Assembly (NCBI RefSeq): GCF_027270735.1
Contig: NZ_JAPWIJ010000005.1
Coordinates: 124,001-188,000, forward strand
DNA: 64,000 nt
Source of the DNA: Rhodococcus ruber
GTDB taxonomy: Bacteria > Actinomycetota > Actinomycetes > Mycobacteriales > Mycobacteriaceae
Direction: 5' to 3'
Shown: positions 26,669-35,707 of the stretch, one piece after another
Numbering within the stretch: position 1 is the first letter of the stretch
How the letters are laid out: each line of letters opens with the position of its first letter
The notes under the pieces: generated by a model
Databases searched by the model: none
Told to the model about the DNA's origin: nothing
What the model saw: only the letters and a program-made list of their open reading frames with translations
Made by a program: the position numbers and the translations under genes

Positions 26669-27835
26669 TCACGAGACCGTTTCCATGAGTGTGGTCGTGT
26701 GGAACTGAAAGAAGGTCCCGCCGGCACTGTGCGCGACGCCTCGTTTCGCACCCTCGACCTGCCTCGACACCGACTGGCCCATCAATTGGAGCGCGACGTG
26801 CGCGACCGGAGCAATCTGGCCGGCCAGGCCGGCGTTGGTGCACACGGTTCCGCCCGAAACGTTCACCGGCAGTGTGCCGCCGAAGCTCGTGGTGCCGTTC
26901 TTGACGAGAGTGGGTGCGGTCCCGTACTCGCACAGACCGAACGCTTCCATCATCATGTATTCCATCGGCGCAAGGGGATTGAACAACTCTGCGACGTCGA
27001 AGTCTTCGAGCGGGTTGAGGATTCCGGCCTCTCGGTACGCCCGACGAGCCATGATCTCGACCACCTCGAACTTCGAGAAATCGCGGCGCTTTCCACCGAG
27101 GTAACCGTCACTGATCGACCCGTAACCGGAAATGCGAACCAGTGGATTCTCGGATTCGTTGCGCGCCAAGCTCTCAGCTGTGACCACGAGCGCAATCGCG
27201 CCCGACGAGACCGGGCAGGTCATTCCCAGACGGAGCGGGGTGGAGACCATGCGATCTGCATGCTTGGTGTCCAACGAACTGTTGACATGCGCATAAGGAT
27301 TGTGGTCCGCGTCCAGTCGGTTCTTGGTTGCGACGTACATGAGGTCCTCGTCGCTGATTCCGTACGCTTCCTGGTACGCGGCCGGAAAGAATGCGCCCAT
27401 ATGAGAGGCACCCATTCCGAGTGGTTGCTCCATGATCATCGGCGAGTTGGTGTTGATCACTGCGGCCAAGTCGATCGGCCCGTCGAAAGTGTTGGGTGCA
27501 ACGCACAGCACACGTTCGGCGAAGCCTCCCCTGATGAGGGTCGCGGCCTGGTTCGGCAAATGCCCGCCCGAGGTTCCGCCGGTGGAGATCGGGATGACCG
27601 TCGTCAGCGGAGAGAGACCCAGATGCGGCGCGATGGTCTTGGCGGAGACGCTCGAGGCCTCGAATCCCGCGATGTCGCCGATGATGACGGTATCGATGTC
27701 GGTACGAGACACGCCCGAATGAGCAATCGCGCGATCGACGGCGAGTCGGCACAATTCGTACTTCGACATGGTCTGGCGGCGCGGCGACGTCGATTTCGTG
27801 ATGCCGACGCCACTGATCACTGCATGGTCTTTCAC
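26669..27835 (-). CDS. thiolase-like protein lacking the nucleophilic cysteine
   Basis: 388 residues, thiolase fold. The position of the nucleophile reads PISTGGTSGGHLPNQA, with no cysteine; the second-half His motif is replaced by ELFNPLAPMEY and the GHP motif by SGGTVCTNAGLAGQ. The Walker-like glycine turns of the fold remain (ISGVGITK at the start). Start is GTG 27835, overlapping the stop of the upstream thiolase-like gene by 4 bases (GTGA), so the two are made together and probably form a heteromer. Likely a non-thiolytic enzyme such as a retro-aldolase or a scaffold; reaction unknown. Confidence 0.75.
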   Translation of the reverse strand: MKDHAVISGVGITKSTSPRRQTMSKYELCRLAVDRAIAHSGVSRTDIDTVIIGDIAGFEASSVSAKTIAPHLGLSPLTTVIPISTGGTSGGHLPNQAATLIRGGFAERVLCVAPNTFDGPIDLAAVINTNSPMIMEQPLGMGASHMGAFFPAAYQEAYGISDEDLMYVATKNRLDADHNPYAHVNSSLDTKHADRMVSTPLRLGMTCPVSSGAIALVVTAESLARNESENPLVRISGYGSISDGYLGGKRRDFSKFEVVEIMARRAYREAGILNPLEDFDVAELFNPLAPMEYMMMEAFGLCEYGTAPTLVKNGTTSFGGTLPVNVSGGTVCTNAGLAGQIAPVAHVALQLMGQSVSRQVEGAKRGVAHSAGGTFFQFHTTTLMETVS

Positions 27836-28938
27836 GGTGCCTCCAATACGAGAACATTGCTCGTCGCGGTCACGAGCCCACATAGGTCGTCCGCAGCGTG
27901 TACGACGACCGCGCCGCCGGACTGCAGTTGATCGGTCGCTTCGATGACCCGAAGCATTCCGTTCGCGATGCCGGGGTAGCTACTACGAACACCACCCGAC
28001 GGGTTCACCTGGTCCGCCGACAACGACTCCAAGTCCAGTGCGGTGAGAAGGCCGGAGCTGAGTGCCGGGCTCAGATCGGTCATCTCGAGCGATGCGACCT
28101 GGGAGGCCGGATCGGTGATGGCCGCGCGAGCGTAGGCCCGCTTGCGTGCGGCTGCAGCGGCTTCGCTCGGGTCGGACAACCAACGCGGATCCGAGCTGGA
28201 ACGGCTCGTGGCCGAGCCCCAGCCCGACAGACGCGCCAGCGGTCGTGGGCAACGTCGCGCGGAGACGCCGAGACCGAGAATCATCGCCCCGACACCGGCC
28301 GACGATGCCGGCAACATGAGCTGGGTGAGCGGCGCTACGGCGACGGGCGAGGCTTCGACGTCGGCGACGGTCACCGGTCCGCGGCGGCCGCGAGCGCGGT
28401 CCGCACCACGATTGATGTCGGACGCGGTCCGCTCGGTCATTTCGGTCCAATCCACCGTGCCGTTGTCCAGCAAGGACGATGCATGCAGCCCGAGAGTTAC
28501 CGACGACGTCATGCCGACAGGCCGGTCGATGTGAGAATCGAACGTGTAGCTGCTGATGTGCTCGTGCAGACCGCGAATATCGGCTTCCTCGACGCTCGCG
28601 ATTTCCGGAACATGCACGGCCACAACGATGGCGAACTCTGCGTTACCCGCCACCAGATGCGACGCGGCGAGCAGAATGGAGTTGCTCACGTCGCCCTCGA
28701 CGCGTACTTCGTCACCGAGATACGCGGCGGCAGCCGGAGCGGTCAACGCATTCGATATAGAACGAGCGTCGTACAGATCCAACGAACTGGTGACGGAGAA
28801 GCCGACCTGATGGCGGCGAATACCGGCACTGCGCAACGCCTCGGAACAGGCGGCGAAGACGGCCTCGTCGAGCTGGAGGTCGGTCTCTTCGCTGACGTCC
28901 GACCAGGCCGAACCTACGATGTACAAATCATCGTTCAT
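27832..28938 (-). CDS. degenerate thiolase-like protein, partner of the downstream gene product
   Basis: 368 residues with weak thiolase resemblance. The usual cysteine loop is EGDVSNSILLAASHLV and the C-terminal block is NPSGGVRSSYPGIANG, so both the cysteine and the GHP histidine are missing, while the surrounding fold is kept. ATG 28938 begins an operon of eight minus-strand genes ending with the TetR gene at 21627. Heteromeric thiolase-like pairs with DUF35 proteins are known in lipid-transfer type aldolases. The substrate is not evident. Confidence 0.7.
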   Translation of the reverse strand: MNDDLYIVGSAWSDVSEETDLQLDEAVFAACSEALRSAGIRRHQVGFSVTSSLDLYDARSISNALTAPAAAAYLGDEVRVEGDVSNSILLAASHLVAGNAEFAIVVAVHVPEIASVEEADIRGLHEHISSYTFDSHIDRPVGMTSSVTLGLHASSLLDNGTVDWTEMTERTASDINRGADRARGRRGPVTVADVEASPVAVAPLTQLMLPASSAGVGAMILGLGVSARRCPRPLARLSGWGSATSRSSSDPRWLSDPSEAAAAARKRAYARAAITDPASQVASLEMTDLSPALSSGLLTALDLESLSADQVNPSGGVRSSYPGIANGMLRVIEATDQLQSGGAVVVHAADDLCGLVTATSNVLVLEAP

Positions 28939-29284
28939 GACTCTTCACCACCATCTGCTGGATGGCTCCGCAGTATTGTCATCTTTTGCCTCTCATTTCT
29001 CGTGTGCTCAGTCCGTCGCCCACGTGACGTGAACGCGAACTCACGTACCAGCGCCCGTTCACAACTGGAGTGCCGGTGAGTCCGGACCGGATATAGCGAC
29101 CCGTCCACCGGTTCGCTTCCGGGATGCGAGCCCTCGCCGCCTCTAGTCCTTCGGTATTCTCCGAGGGACTAGAGCAGTGCAGACTCGGCTTGTAGGATGA
29201 GCTCTTCTAAGGGTTACTGCGCTGCCAAAGACGATTTCTCTCTGGAGTCGACGCCATCTACCGGCTGTCTGGGGCGTCTCCGTA
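28939..29284. other. intergenic between two minus-strand operons
   Basis: About 350 bases between the SDR stop and the start of the thiolase-like operon. It includes a 13-bp hairpin (29142-29173) and, next to the thiolase-like start, a small inverted repeat ccatc/gatgg (28952-28966). The promoter for the operon running to 21627 should be here. Confidence 0.5.
29142..29173 (-). terminator. hairpin downstream of the SDR gene
   Basis: Arms 29142-29154 and 29161-29173 pair over 13 bases with one G-T pair around the 6-base loop tattct. It lies about 110 bases after the minus-strand SDR stop. No T-run. Confidence 0.5.
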
Positions 29285-30127
29285 TCAGCCTTTGATCTGG
29301 CGCATAATCTCGGCCACGCGTGAATCAGGTTTTCCCCGACCCCCTGATGCGACGAAACCGCCATCTACCGTGAGATTGATACCCGTGATCCACTCTGCTT
29401 CGTCACTGGCCAGGAATACTGCGGCATTCACCACGTCGGAGGACTGGCCCACACGATCCGATAACGATTCCCGAATGAACTCTGCCGCGAGCCCTTCATC
29501 TCCCTTCTCCCCGATGAAAGGGGCGAGTTGGGGTGTAAGTATCACGCCAGGCGAAATGGTGTTGACTCGAATTTTCAAAGGCGAAAGCTCGATTGCAGCA
29601 ACCTCAGAGAGTCGGATCACCCCAGCTTTGGAGATGCAATGGACTGCTGCACCCGGGAGATTGCCAGCTATGGACGTACCCACCTGTCCGGCTATGGATC
29701 CCACGTTTATTATCGACCCACCGCCTCGAGTGCGCATACGCGGAATGACGTGCTTCACCGCGAGGAACACAGTGGAAATTTCCGCTCGCAAACTGAACTC
29801 GAAATCCTCGTACGACTGAGATTCCAGCGTACCTGCCCGAAATGCACCGGCATTGTTGTAGAGAACATCAATTCCGCCGAATTCTGCTTCGGCGGCCTTC
29901 ATCAGGCTTTCCACTTCGCCTTCGACCGTTAAGTCGAGTGGGTGTAGACCCAACATCCGACCACCGGCTCGATCTACCAGACGGACCGTTTCTTCGTTTC
30001 CTTCGGCTTTGAGGTCGCACCCTACAACCTTTGCGCCTTCGTGTACGAAACGAAGTGCAGCTTCACGCCCCTGCCCGCCACCGGTGCCTGTGATGACGAC
30101 AACTTTGCCCTCTAGACGACCTGCCAC
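29285..30127 (-). CDS. short-chain dehydrogenase with His in place of the catalytic Tyr
   Basis: 280-residue SDR. The nucleotide-binding turn is TGTGGGQGR (13-21) and the NNAG block follows at about 90. The active-site serine region is NVGSIAGQVG. The YxxxK position reads HCISK, so the catalytic tyrosine is replaced by histidine while the lysine is kept. The C-terminus has the family pattern (WITGINLTVDGGF). Start is GTG 30127 with GGAGG upstream. It is the last gene of an operon with two acyl-CoA ligases. Either an altered dehydrogenase or a non-dehydrogenase SDR; the DNA around the codon reads cleanly. Confidence 0.82.
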   Translation of the reverse strand: MAGRLEGKVVVITGTGGGQGREAALRFVHEGAKVVGCDLKAEGNEETVRLVDRAGGRMLGLHPLDLTVEGEVESLMKAAEAEFGGIDVLYNNAGAFRAGTLESQSYEDFEFSLRAEISTVFLAVKHVIPRMRTRGGGSIINVGSIAGQVGTSIAGNLPGAAVHCISKAGVIRLSEVAAIELSPLKIRVNTISPGVILTPQLAPFIGEKGDEGLAAEFIRESLSDRVGQSSDVVNAAVFLASDEAEWITGINLTVDGGFVASGGRGKPDSRVAEIMRQIKG

Positions 30128-30178
30128 AACCCTACCTCCGAATTTGTCGACTTCGCTTTTCGCGCGGGACCGGCCTAC

Positions 30179-31771
30179 CTACCGAACAGCTGTGGTCTCG
30201 GCTTGCTCTCGATCCCACGTATCGGCAGTTACTCCCTGTTTTCGCAGATCGACTTTTCGAATTTTCTGTGTAACCGTCATCGGCATCTCATCCACGAATT
30301 CGACGTACCTCGGAACCATGAATCGCGGGAGCTTCGGGGTCAAATAGTCGATCAGTGACTGGGCATCGAAGTCACTGCCAGGCAGACGCTTCACCACGAT
30401 CTTCACGTCCTCGTCACCGTGTTCCGCCGGAACACCCAAGGCCGCAACCATTTCGACGCCTGGGTGGGTCGAAACCACGTTCTCGACTTCGACAGACGAG
30501 ATGTTCTCGCCCCGACGTCTAATCGCGTCCTTGAACCGATCGACGTAAAAGTAATTGTTGTCCTCATCCCGGCGGAAGGCGTCTCCCGTGTGAAACCAGC
30601 CGTCACTCCATGCGGCCTTGGTCGCCTCCGGCTTATTCCAATATCCCTTGTTCATCTCCCACGAGTTCTCCGAGCGCACGATCAGTTCGCCGATTACGCC
30701 TGGATCGACTTGATTGCCATCGGGGTCGATGATTTTGACCTCGCATCCCGGACGCGGTTGACCGCAGGAGGCAGGGTCTGTGATGTTCCAGTCCAGTGTC
30801 AGTAGCGGGGTCGATACCTCTGACATCCCAAAAATAGTTCCAGCTCGCAGGCCGAACCTTCGCTCGAAATCGTGTACATCGACGATCGGGGGAACCATCA
30901 CCACCAACTTCATCGGCGTGTCCGAGTCTCCCGGACTCTCCGGGATCAGCGACAGGACCCGCCCCATGCCACCTAGGAGCAGTCCGACGGTGCAGTCGTA
31001 TGCACGTACGTTCTGCCAGTACGTCTTCGATGAAAACTTCTCATGAATCAGAACGCTGCCGCCGGCTTGCGCCATCGCGTAAACCGGAGACTTGATGGTG
31101 GTGTGGAAGAACGGGAACGGAGCATAGATCCTGTCCTCCGCACCGACATCTCGATGCAACGGAGCCCAGTGGGCCATTGTGTACAACTGACCCCACGGAA
31201 CCATGACGCCTTTGGACGGTCCTGTTGTTCCAGAGGTATAAATGATCGCTGCGATGTCGTCTCGGGTCGGCGGAATCAGTTCCGTCTCCGCCAAAGGCAC
31301 AGCGTCGTTGAGCAAGGTTTCGGCCGAATGTACCGCGATTCCGGAAAGTTTCGTCGTGGCTCCGTCTGTACCCAGCACGATCACGGTTTCCACCCGAGGA
31401 CAGTGTTCGATGACGTCGCCGATCTGTTCCAAGTATTGCTTGTGCGTGATCATCACCTTCGCATGCGAGTCCTCGAGAGCGTAGCTCAGCATCTCCCCGC
31501 GGTACTGGGTGTTGATCGGCGTCTCGATTGCTCGCAGCCATCCGATTCCTATCCAGGCAGACACCGCCTCGACACTTGTCGGAACCATCATCAGAACAGT
31601 GTCTCCGGCATCCACACCCAGGTCACGAAGGACTCCAGCCCACTTGAGCGCCTTCACGTTCATCTGGGCACGGGTTGCTGTCTCCCCGTCCGGTTCGAGA
31701 GCAAAAATTTTGTCCGGCGCTTCACGCGCCCGTCGTGCAAGCAACTGCGGAAGAACATCTGAGTTATCCAT
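30179..31771 (-). CDS. acyl-CoA synthetase (AMP-binding, carnitine-CoA-ligase-like)
   Basis: 530-residue adenylate-forming ligase. Motifs: AIIYTSGTTGPSKGVMV (about 173-189), FGMSEVSTP in A5 position, GWFHTGDAFRRDEDNNYFYVDRFKD and the signature RRRGENISSVEVEN (about 440). The C-terminal lysine is in TVTQKIRK. The overall pattern is closest to crotonobetaine/carnitine and related medium-chain acid ligases, but substrate is not fixed by sequence. ATG 31771. Between a second ligase gene and an SDR gene with short gaps; part of the operon starting at 35489. Confidence 0.88.
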   Translation of the reverse strand: MDNSDVLPQLLARRAREAPDKIFALEPDGETATRAQMNVKALKWAGVLRDLGVDAGDTVLMMVPTSVEAVSAWIGIGWLRAIETPINTQYRGEMLSYALEDSHAKVMITHKQYLEQIGDVIEHCPRVETVIVLGTDGATTKLSGIAVHSAETLLNDAVPLAETELIPPTRDDIAAIIYTSGTTGPSKGVMVPWGQLYTMAHWAPLHRDVGAEDRIYAPFPFFHTTIKSPVYAMAQAGGSVLIHEKFSSKTYWQNVRAYDCTVGLLLGGMGRVLSLIPESPGDSDTPMKLVVMVPPIVDVHDFERRFGLRAGTIFGMSEVSTPLLTLDWNITDPASCGQPRPGCEVKIIDPDGNQVDPGVIGELIVRSENSWEMNKGYWNKPEATKAAWSDGWFHTGDAFRRDEDNNYFYVDRFKDAIRRRGENISSVEVENVVSTHPGVEMVAALGVPAEHGDEDVKIVVKRLPGSDFDAQSLIDYLTPKLPRFMVPRYVEFVDEMPMTVTQKIRKVDLRKQGVTADTWDREQAETTAVR

Positions 31772-31822
31772 TGGAGTACCCCTGTCGATGGCGATCTGAG
31801 TGCGATGTAAGTCGGTAAGTCT

Positions 31823-33325
31823 CTAAATTTGGCTCAGCTGGTTTCGCGCCTTGTAGTCGGCACGAAGGTCCTTCTTGGAGAGCTTCCCGCTCTCCGTGCG
31901 CGGCAATCGCTCCACGAATTCAATGGTTCGCGGTCTCTTCGGTCCCGCTAATTCGCTGTAGGCGAAGTCGCGAAGCTCATCGTGCAATTCACGTGATGGG
32001 GCGAACCCATCAACCGGCTCGACCAGGGCGATCACACGCTCACCCATTTCCTCGTCGTCGACACCGAAGACGCCCACGTCACCGACCGCGGGATGACGCA
32101 GCAGACAGTCCTCGATCTCTCTCGGGTACACGTTCACGCCCCCCGTGATGATCATGAACGACGCCCGATCGGTCAGGAACAAGAATCCGTCGGCATCTAC
32201 GAAACCTACGTCGTCCAGAGTCATCCAGTTGTCGTGACTCGGATGACGAGAATTTCGCGTCTTCTCCGCATCTCCGTGGTAAGCGAACGTCGCTGAATCG
32301 CGTTCGACGAAGATTCGCCCGGTTTGGCCCCGAGGCAACTCGCGACCGTCATCGTCACAGACGTGCACACGAAAACCCAAGGGACGCCCGACAGTTCCGG
32401 GGTGAGCGAGCCAGTCTGTCGGACCGACGTAGGTTGCACCTACGTTTTCGGTACCATTGTAATATTCATGGATTATAGGGCCCCACCAATCCATCATGTC
32501 TTTCTTGACATGAACGGGGCATGGAGCAGCAGAATGCACTGCCATCGAGTGCGACGTCAGGTCGAACTTGCCCCGAATTTCGGGCGAAAGCCGGAGCAGA
32601 CGGACGAACATCGTTGGGACCCACTGCGAATGGGTAACTGAGTATCGTTCGATGAGCCGCAGAGACAACTCTGCATCGAACTTTCTCATGACCACAACTG
32701 TCGCGCCGAGTGAAGTCGCCGCTACCACAGATGCCAACGGTGCACTGTGATAAAGAGGGGCTGGTGAAAGATAGACACTGTCGCGTCCGACACCGAGCTT
32801 GCGCGACAGAAAGCCGTCGAAATTTGTACCGTCGTCTACGGTCCGGCCAGCCAAGGGCCTGAGTATCCCCTTGGGTCGTCCCGTAGTTCCCGAGCTGTAG
32901 AACATGTAGTCGCCCAGCCGCGTATCCGAGTCGACGACGAAGCCATCAGAGACAGCCAACGCATCCTCGTAACAGCCGAAACCGTCGACGACGCCACCGA
33001 ACATGAGCCAGGACTTACATGAATCGAGTCGCTCGGGCAGACCGCCGACGACTTCAGCCATGCGATGCGACGCAACAACTACCGACGAACCACTGTTGTC
33101 AACGATATACGCAGCATCATCCACAGTGGAATGAGTACTGACCGTGGTCAGATAGGCACCGACAAGCAATGCACCCCAGGCGATTTCCAGATAACGGGAA
33201 TCATTCTCTGCAATTACGGTGACATGATCGCCATAACCGACTCCTCTACTCGACAGGACGCCGGCAAACTGCCTGGATCGTGCGTCCAGCTCTGCGTATG
33301 TCAGTGATTCTTCGGGATCCGCCAC
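31823..33325 (-). CDS. acyl-CoA synthetase (AMP-binding), start codon uncertain
   Basis: Adenylate-forming ligase of about 500 residues: MFYSSGTTGRPKGIL (P-loop), YYNGTENVG (A5), NWMTLDDVGFVDADGFLFLTDRASFMI (hinge) and a C-terminal lysine in TESGKLSKKD. The only standard start is GTG 33325, but the frame continues upstream with a family-typical N-terminus (YPGYWASISPDRIAQH) to an ATC codon at 33374-33376 preceded by GGGGG; no ATG, GTG or TTG occurs before the stop further up. The true start may be this ATC, or the original start may have mutated. Operon with SMP-30, VOC and nitroreductase genes upstream. Confidence 0.85.
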   Translation of the reverse strand: MADPEESLTYAELDARSRQFAGVLSSRGVGYGDHVTVIAENDSRYLEIAWGALLVGAYLTTVSTHSTVDDAAYIVDNSGSSVVVASHRMAEVVGGLPERLDSCKSWLMFGGVVDGFGCYEDALAVSDGFVVDSDTRLGDYMFYSSGTTGRPKGILRPLAGRTVDDGTNFDGFLSRKLGVGRDSVYLSPAPLYHSAPLASVVAATSLGATVVVMRKFDAELSLRLIERYSVTHSQWVPTMFVRLLRLSPEIRGKFDLTSHSMAVHSAAPCPVHVKKDMMDWWGPIIHEYYNGTENVGATYVGPTDWLAHPGTVGRPLGFRVHVCDDDGRELPRGQTGRIFVERDSATFAYHGDAEKTRNSRHPSHDNWMTLDDVGFVDADGFLFLTDRASFMIITGGVNVYPREIEDCLLRHPAVGDVGVFGVDDEEMGERVIALVEPVDGFAPSRELHDELRDFAYSELAGPKRPRTIEFVERLPRTESGKLSKKDLRADYKARNQLSQI

Positions 33326-33469
33326 GTGTTGGGCGATTCTGTCGGGCGATATCGACGCCCAGTATCCGGGATAGATGTGGCACCCCCAAGGGTTCGCAGT
33401 GGACCAAGCTCCACTTATAACACTCTGTCATTTCCCTGACGGTGTGTCAATCAATCTGCGAGACGAACA

Positions 33470-34387
33470 TCACCTCACCGGAACAGGGACATCGAGGGCC
33501 CAAATAGCTGCGGCGTTGGCCTCGACGCAGAGGTGTTCGAAGGGAGTTGGTGCCACGCAGATGAACAGCGTCTGCCCGGAAGGTCCTCCCATTCCGATCG
33601 CGTAGGCATTGAGATCACCCAAATCGATGGAATCGAGTATTTCTCCCCCCTTCGCTACGCGGATGACACGCTGGTGGTAGCAGTCTGCGATCCACACCGC
33701 GCCCTCGGCGTCGACGCAGATGCCATCAGCACCGACGACCGACCTACCGATGATCTCCATGACATCGGTGGTTGCAGGGGTGGGCCCGAAGACAGCCCAA
33801 TCACGACGCTCGCCCAACCGTCCATCTACGTCGACATCGAACTCACTCAACCGATTTCCCATTGTCTCTGCAACGATCAGGGTCCGCTCGTCCGACGTCA
33901 GCGCGCTTCCGTTGGGGAAGAAGAGTGGCTCTGACGCCACCGTCGCAATGCCCGACGCATCGACACGGACGAGTGGAGCGGGAGCGAAACTCGACAAATC
34001 CGAAATGTCGAATCCACTGTTGCCGACATAAGCTACGCCCCGAGACGAGACGACCATGTCGTTTGCGGTGCCCACCATGACCCGAGACATGTCCGAGTGA
34101 ACCGCTGGCCCGTCCGCTCCGTGTCGATACAGTCGCTTCTCCGCTTGAGACACTGCCAGTAGCTGCCCATCGGGTAGCCACCCGGTTCCGGCCGGGCGGC
34201 CGGGTACGCGAACCTCCTCTCGAGGCGCACCGTCGACCTCGACCGAGTACACCGAAGTCCCATAGAAATCCGAGAAATATAGTCGGCCGTCGTGCCAACG
34301 GGGACATTCAATAAAGGGCTTCTGATCGACCACTATCCTTTTTTGATCAATTTCTATCTTCGACACGACGTTTCTCCAATTCACCAA
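33470..34387 (-). CDS. SMP-30/gluconolactonase family hydrolase
   Basis: 305-residue six-bladed beta-propeller. Metal-site regions are visible: FIECPRWHDGRLYFSDF (first Glu), GTANDMVVSSRG (Asn/Asp), FPNGSALTSDERTLIVAETM and GADGICVDAEGAVWIADC (Asp). These proteins hydrolyse lactones using a divalent metal. In this cluster it sits beside flavin monooxygenases and acyl-CoA ligases, which fits opening of a lactone to a hydroxy acid before CoA activation; that role is inferred. No signal peptide, so cytosolic. ATG 34387; 11 bases from the upstream VOC gene. Confidence 0.85.
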   Translation of the reverse strand: MVNWRNVVSKIEIDQKRIVVDQKPFIECPRWHDGRLYFSDFYGTSVYSVEVDGAPREEVRVPGRPAGTGWLPDGQLLAVSQAEKRLYRHGADGPAVHSDMSRVMVGTANDMVVSSRGVAYVGNSGFDISDLSSFAPAPLVRVDASGIATVASEPLFFPNGSALTSDERTLIVAETMGNRLSEFDVDVDGRLGERRDWAVFGPTPATTDVMEIIGRSVVGADGICVDAEGAVWIADCYHQRVIRVAKGGEILDSIDLGDLNAYAIGMGGPSGQTLFICVAPTPFEHLCVEANAAAIWALDVPVPVR

Positions 34388-34398
34388 TTCCGAGCATT

Positions 34399-34839
34399 CT
34401 ATTTCTCCATCGAAACGAACTCGATCAGGTTTCCATCAGGGTCCATAGCTATCATCACGTTAACTGTGCGGCTTCCCACTACAGCGCGCTCGATTGGACG
34501 ACAGGAACCGCCGGCCCCCTTGATTCGTCCCGTCAGAACCGCCATCTCGCCAGGATCGGTTCGGAACGATAGAAAAAGATACCCGCGAGATCCCGGTTCG
34601 ACCGCGGGGGCGTCTGTTTCGATATCGATCCATTGAACCAATTCAACAAGGGTCGAACTATCTCCGCCGGCAAGAAAGGCATAAGATCCTCGAGCGCCTG
34701 CCGGTAGCAGCATGGTCTGCTCAACAGCCGCGCCGGCGAGTTCACCGCCACTCACCTTCTCGAAGCCCAAAGCTTCCTCATAGAACCGCACACTCCGATC
34801 GACGTCGGAAACGTTCACACACACATGCTTCAACTTCAC
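34399..34839 (-). CDS. VOC (glyoxalase/bleomycin resistance) superfamily protein
   Basis: 146-residue vicinal-oxygen-chelate protein. The start (LKHVCVNVSDVDRSVRFYEEALGF) and the end (IAMDPDGNLIEFV) are the standard paired beta-alpha-beta repeats with metal-ligand positions His, Glu and Glu. GTG 34839 overlaps the stop of the nitroreductase gene by 4 bases; the longer upstream-open frame is not conserved. Members include glyoxalases, epimerases (methylmalonyl-CoA type) and ring-cleavage dioxygenases. Single-domain size favours an isomerase or lyase, not a dioxygenase. Specific reaction unknown. Confidence 0.82.
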   Translation of the reverse strand: MKLKHVCVNVSDVDRSVRFYEEALGFEKVSGGELAGAAVEQTMLLPAGARGSYAFLAGGDSSTLVELVQWIDIETDAPAVEPGSRGYLFLSFRTDPGEMAVLTGRIKGAGGSCRPIERAVVGSRTVNVMIAMDPDGNLIEFVSMEK

Positions 34840-35489
34840 TGAACTTGTCCATTCCAGTGATTCATTCGCATGACTTCGGCAATCGGATTCCGAACAACCG
34901 GGCCCGGCAGCTTCACTGGCCATCCGACAGGCATCGTAATAGCAATTTCCACATCGTGCGGCAGGCCTAAGATTTCTCGGATCGAATCCTCTGAGCCCTT
35001 GTGCAGGGTGGTGAACGCAGCGCCCAATCCGATACTCCGAGCGGCCACGAGCATGTTCTGCGATGCGGAATAGACGGCGGAGTGCATGAACTCGACGTTT
35101 GGGTTTACTCGCGGGTACGGAATCATGCATACGAACACAAGCGCGGGCACGTCGGCAAAGTGCGAGATCAGTCGGGCAGCTGAGGCTGCGTTTCTGCGCT
35201 CCACCGGATCTTTTGGTAGTTGACTTTCTGCCTTAGCGGGGTAAGCCTTTTGAACCTGAACGGCAATCTTCTGCTTCATGCTCGCCTCAGTGACTACGAC
35301 AAAGGACCACGGTTGTACATTGTTCGGGCTCGACGCGCGCGTCGCAGCCCAGATCAATTGCCGAAGTGCAGCTTCGGGAACGGGTTCACTCGTAAAGTTC
35401 CTGACCGATCGCGCGGAAGCCATTGCCTCCAGAGCGGGGAGGGAATCGATGTGTCCCTCGTCGCGATCGCTCGGTGTGATGTCGCCCAT
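34836..35489 (-). CDS. nitroreductase-family oxidoreductase
   Basis: 217-residue FMN enzyme. FMN-binding residues appear in ARSVRNFTSEPVP and in TRASSPNNVQPWSFVVV; the C-terminal block is GLGAAFTTLHKGSE followed by EIAITMPVGWP. It is the first gene of the operon running to 29285 and is translationally coupled to the VOC gene (GTGA). Family members reduce enones, nitro groups or act as dehydrogenases on ring ketones. About 220 bases separate it from a divergent NTF2-like gene. Substrate unknown. Confidence 0.85.
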   Translation of the reverse strand: MGDITPSDRDEGHIDSLPALEAMASARSVRNFTSEPVPEAALRQLIWAATRASSPNNVQPWSFVVVTEASMKQKIAVQVQKAYPAKAESQLPKDPVERRNAASAARLISHFADVPALVFVCMIPYPRVNPNVEFMHSAVYSASQNMLVAARSIGLGAAFTTLHKGSEDSIREILGLPHDVEIAITMPVGWPVKLPGPVVRNPIAEVMRMNHWNGQVQ

Positions 35490-35707
35490 CGACCTTGCCT
35501 ACCTCTCACTACCGAAGTCTCCCCGTCTCGAATGTACGGTGATTCAGATCCTGACGATGCGTCATCTGATGCTCGGGACGATACTCGCCCGCGCACAGAG
35601 ACAATGTGTTTTGATGACATCTCGTCAGCATCTGACGGATTGGCACTCAGCTGTCCGGTGCCGAGGCGTCGACTCGCCGCAACTTGGCCTCCAGAAAGGG
35701 ACAACCC

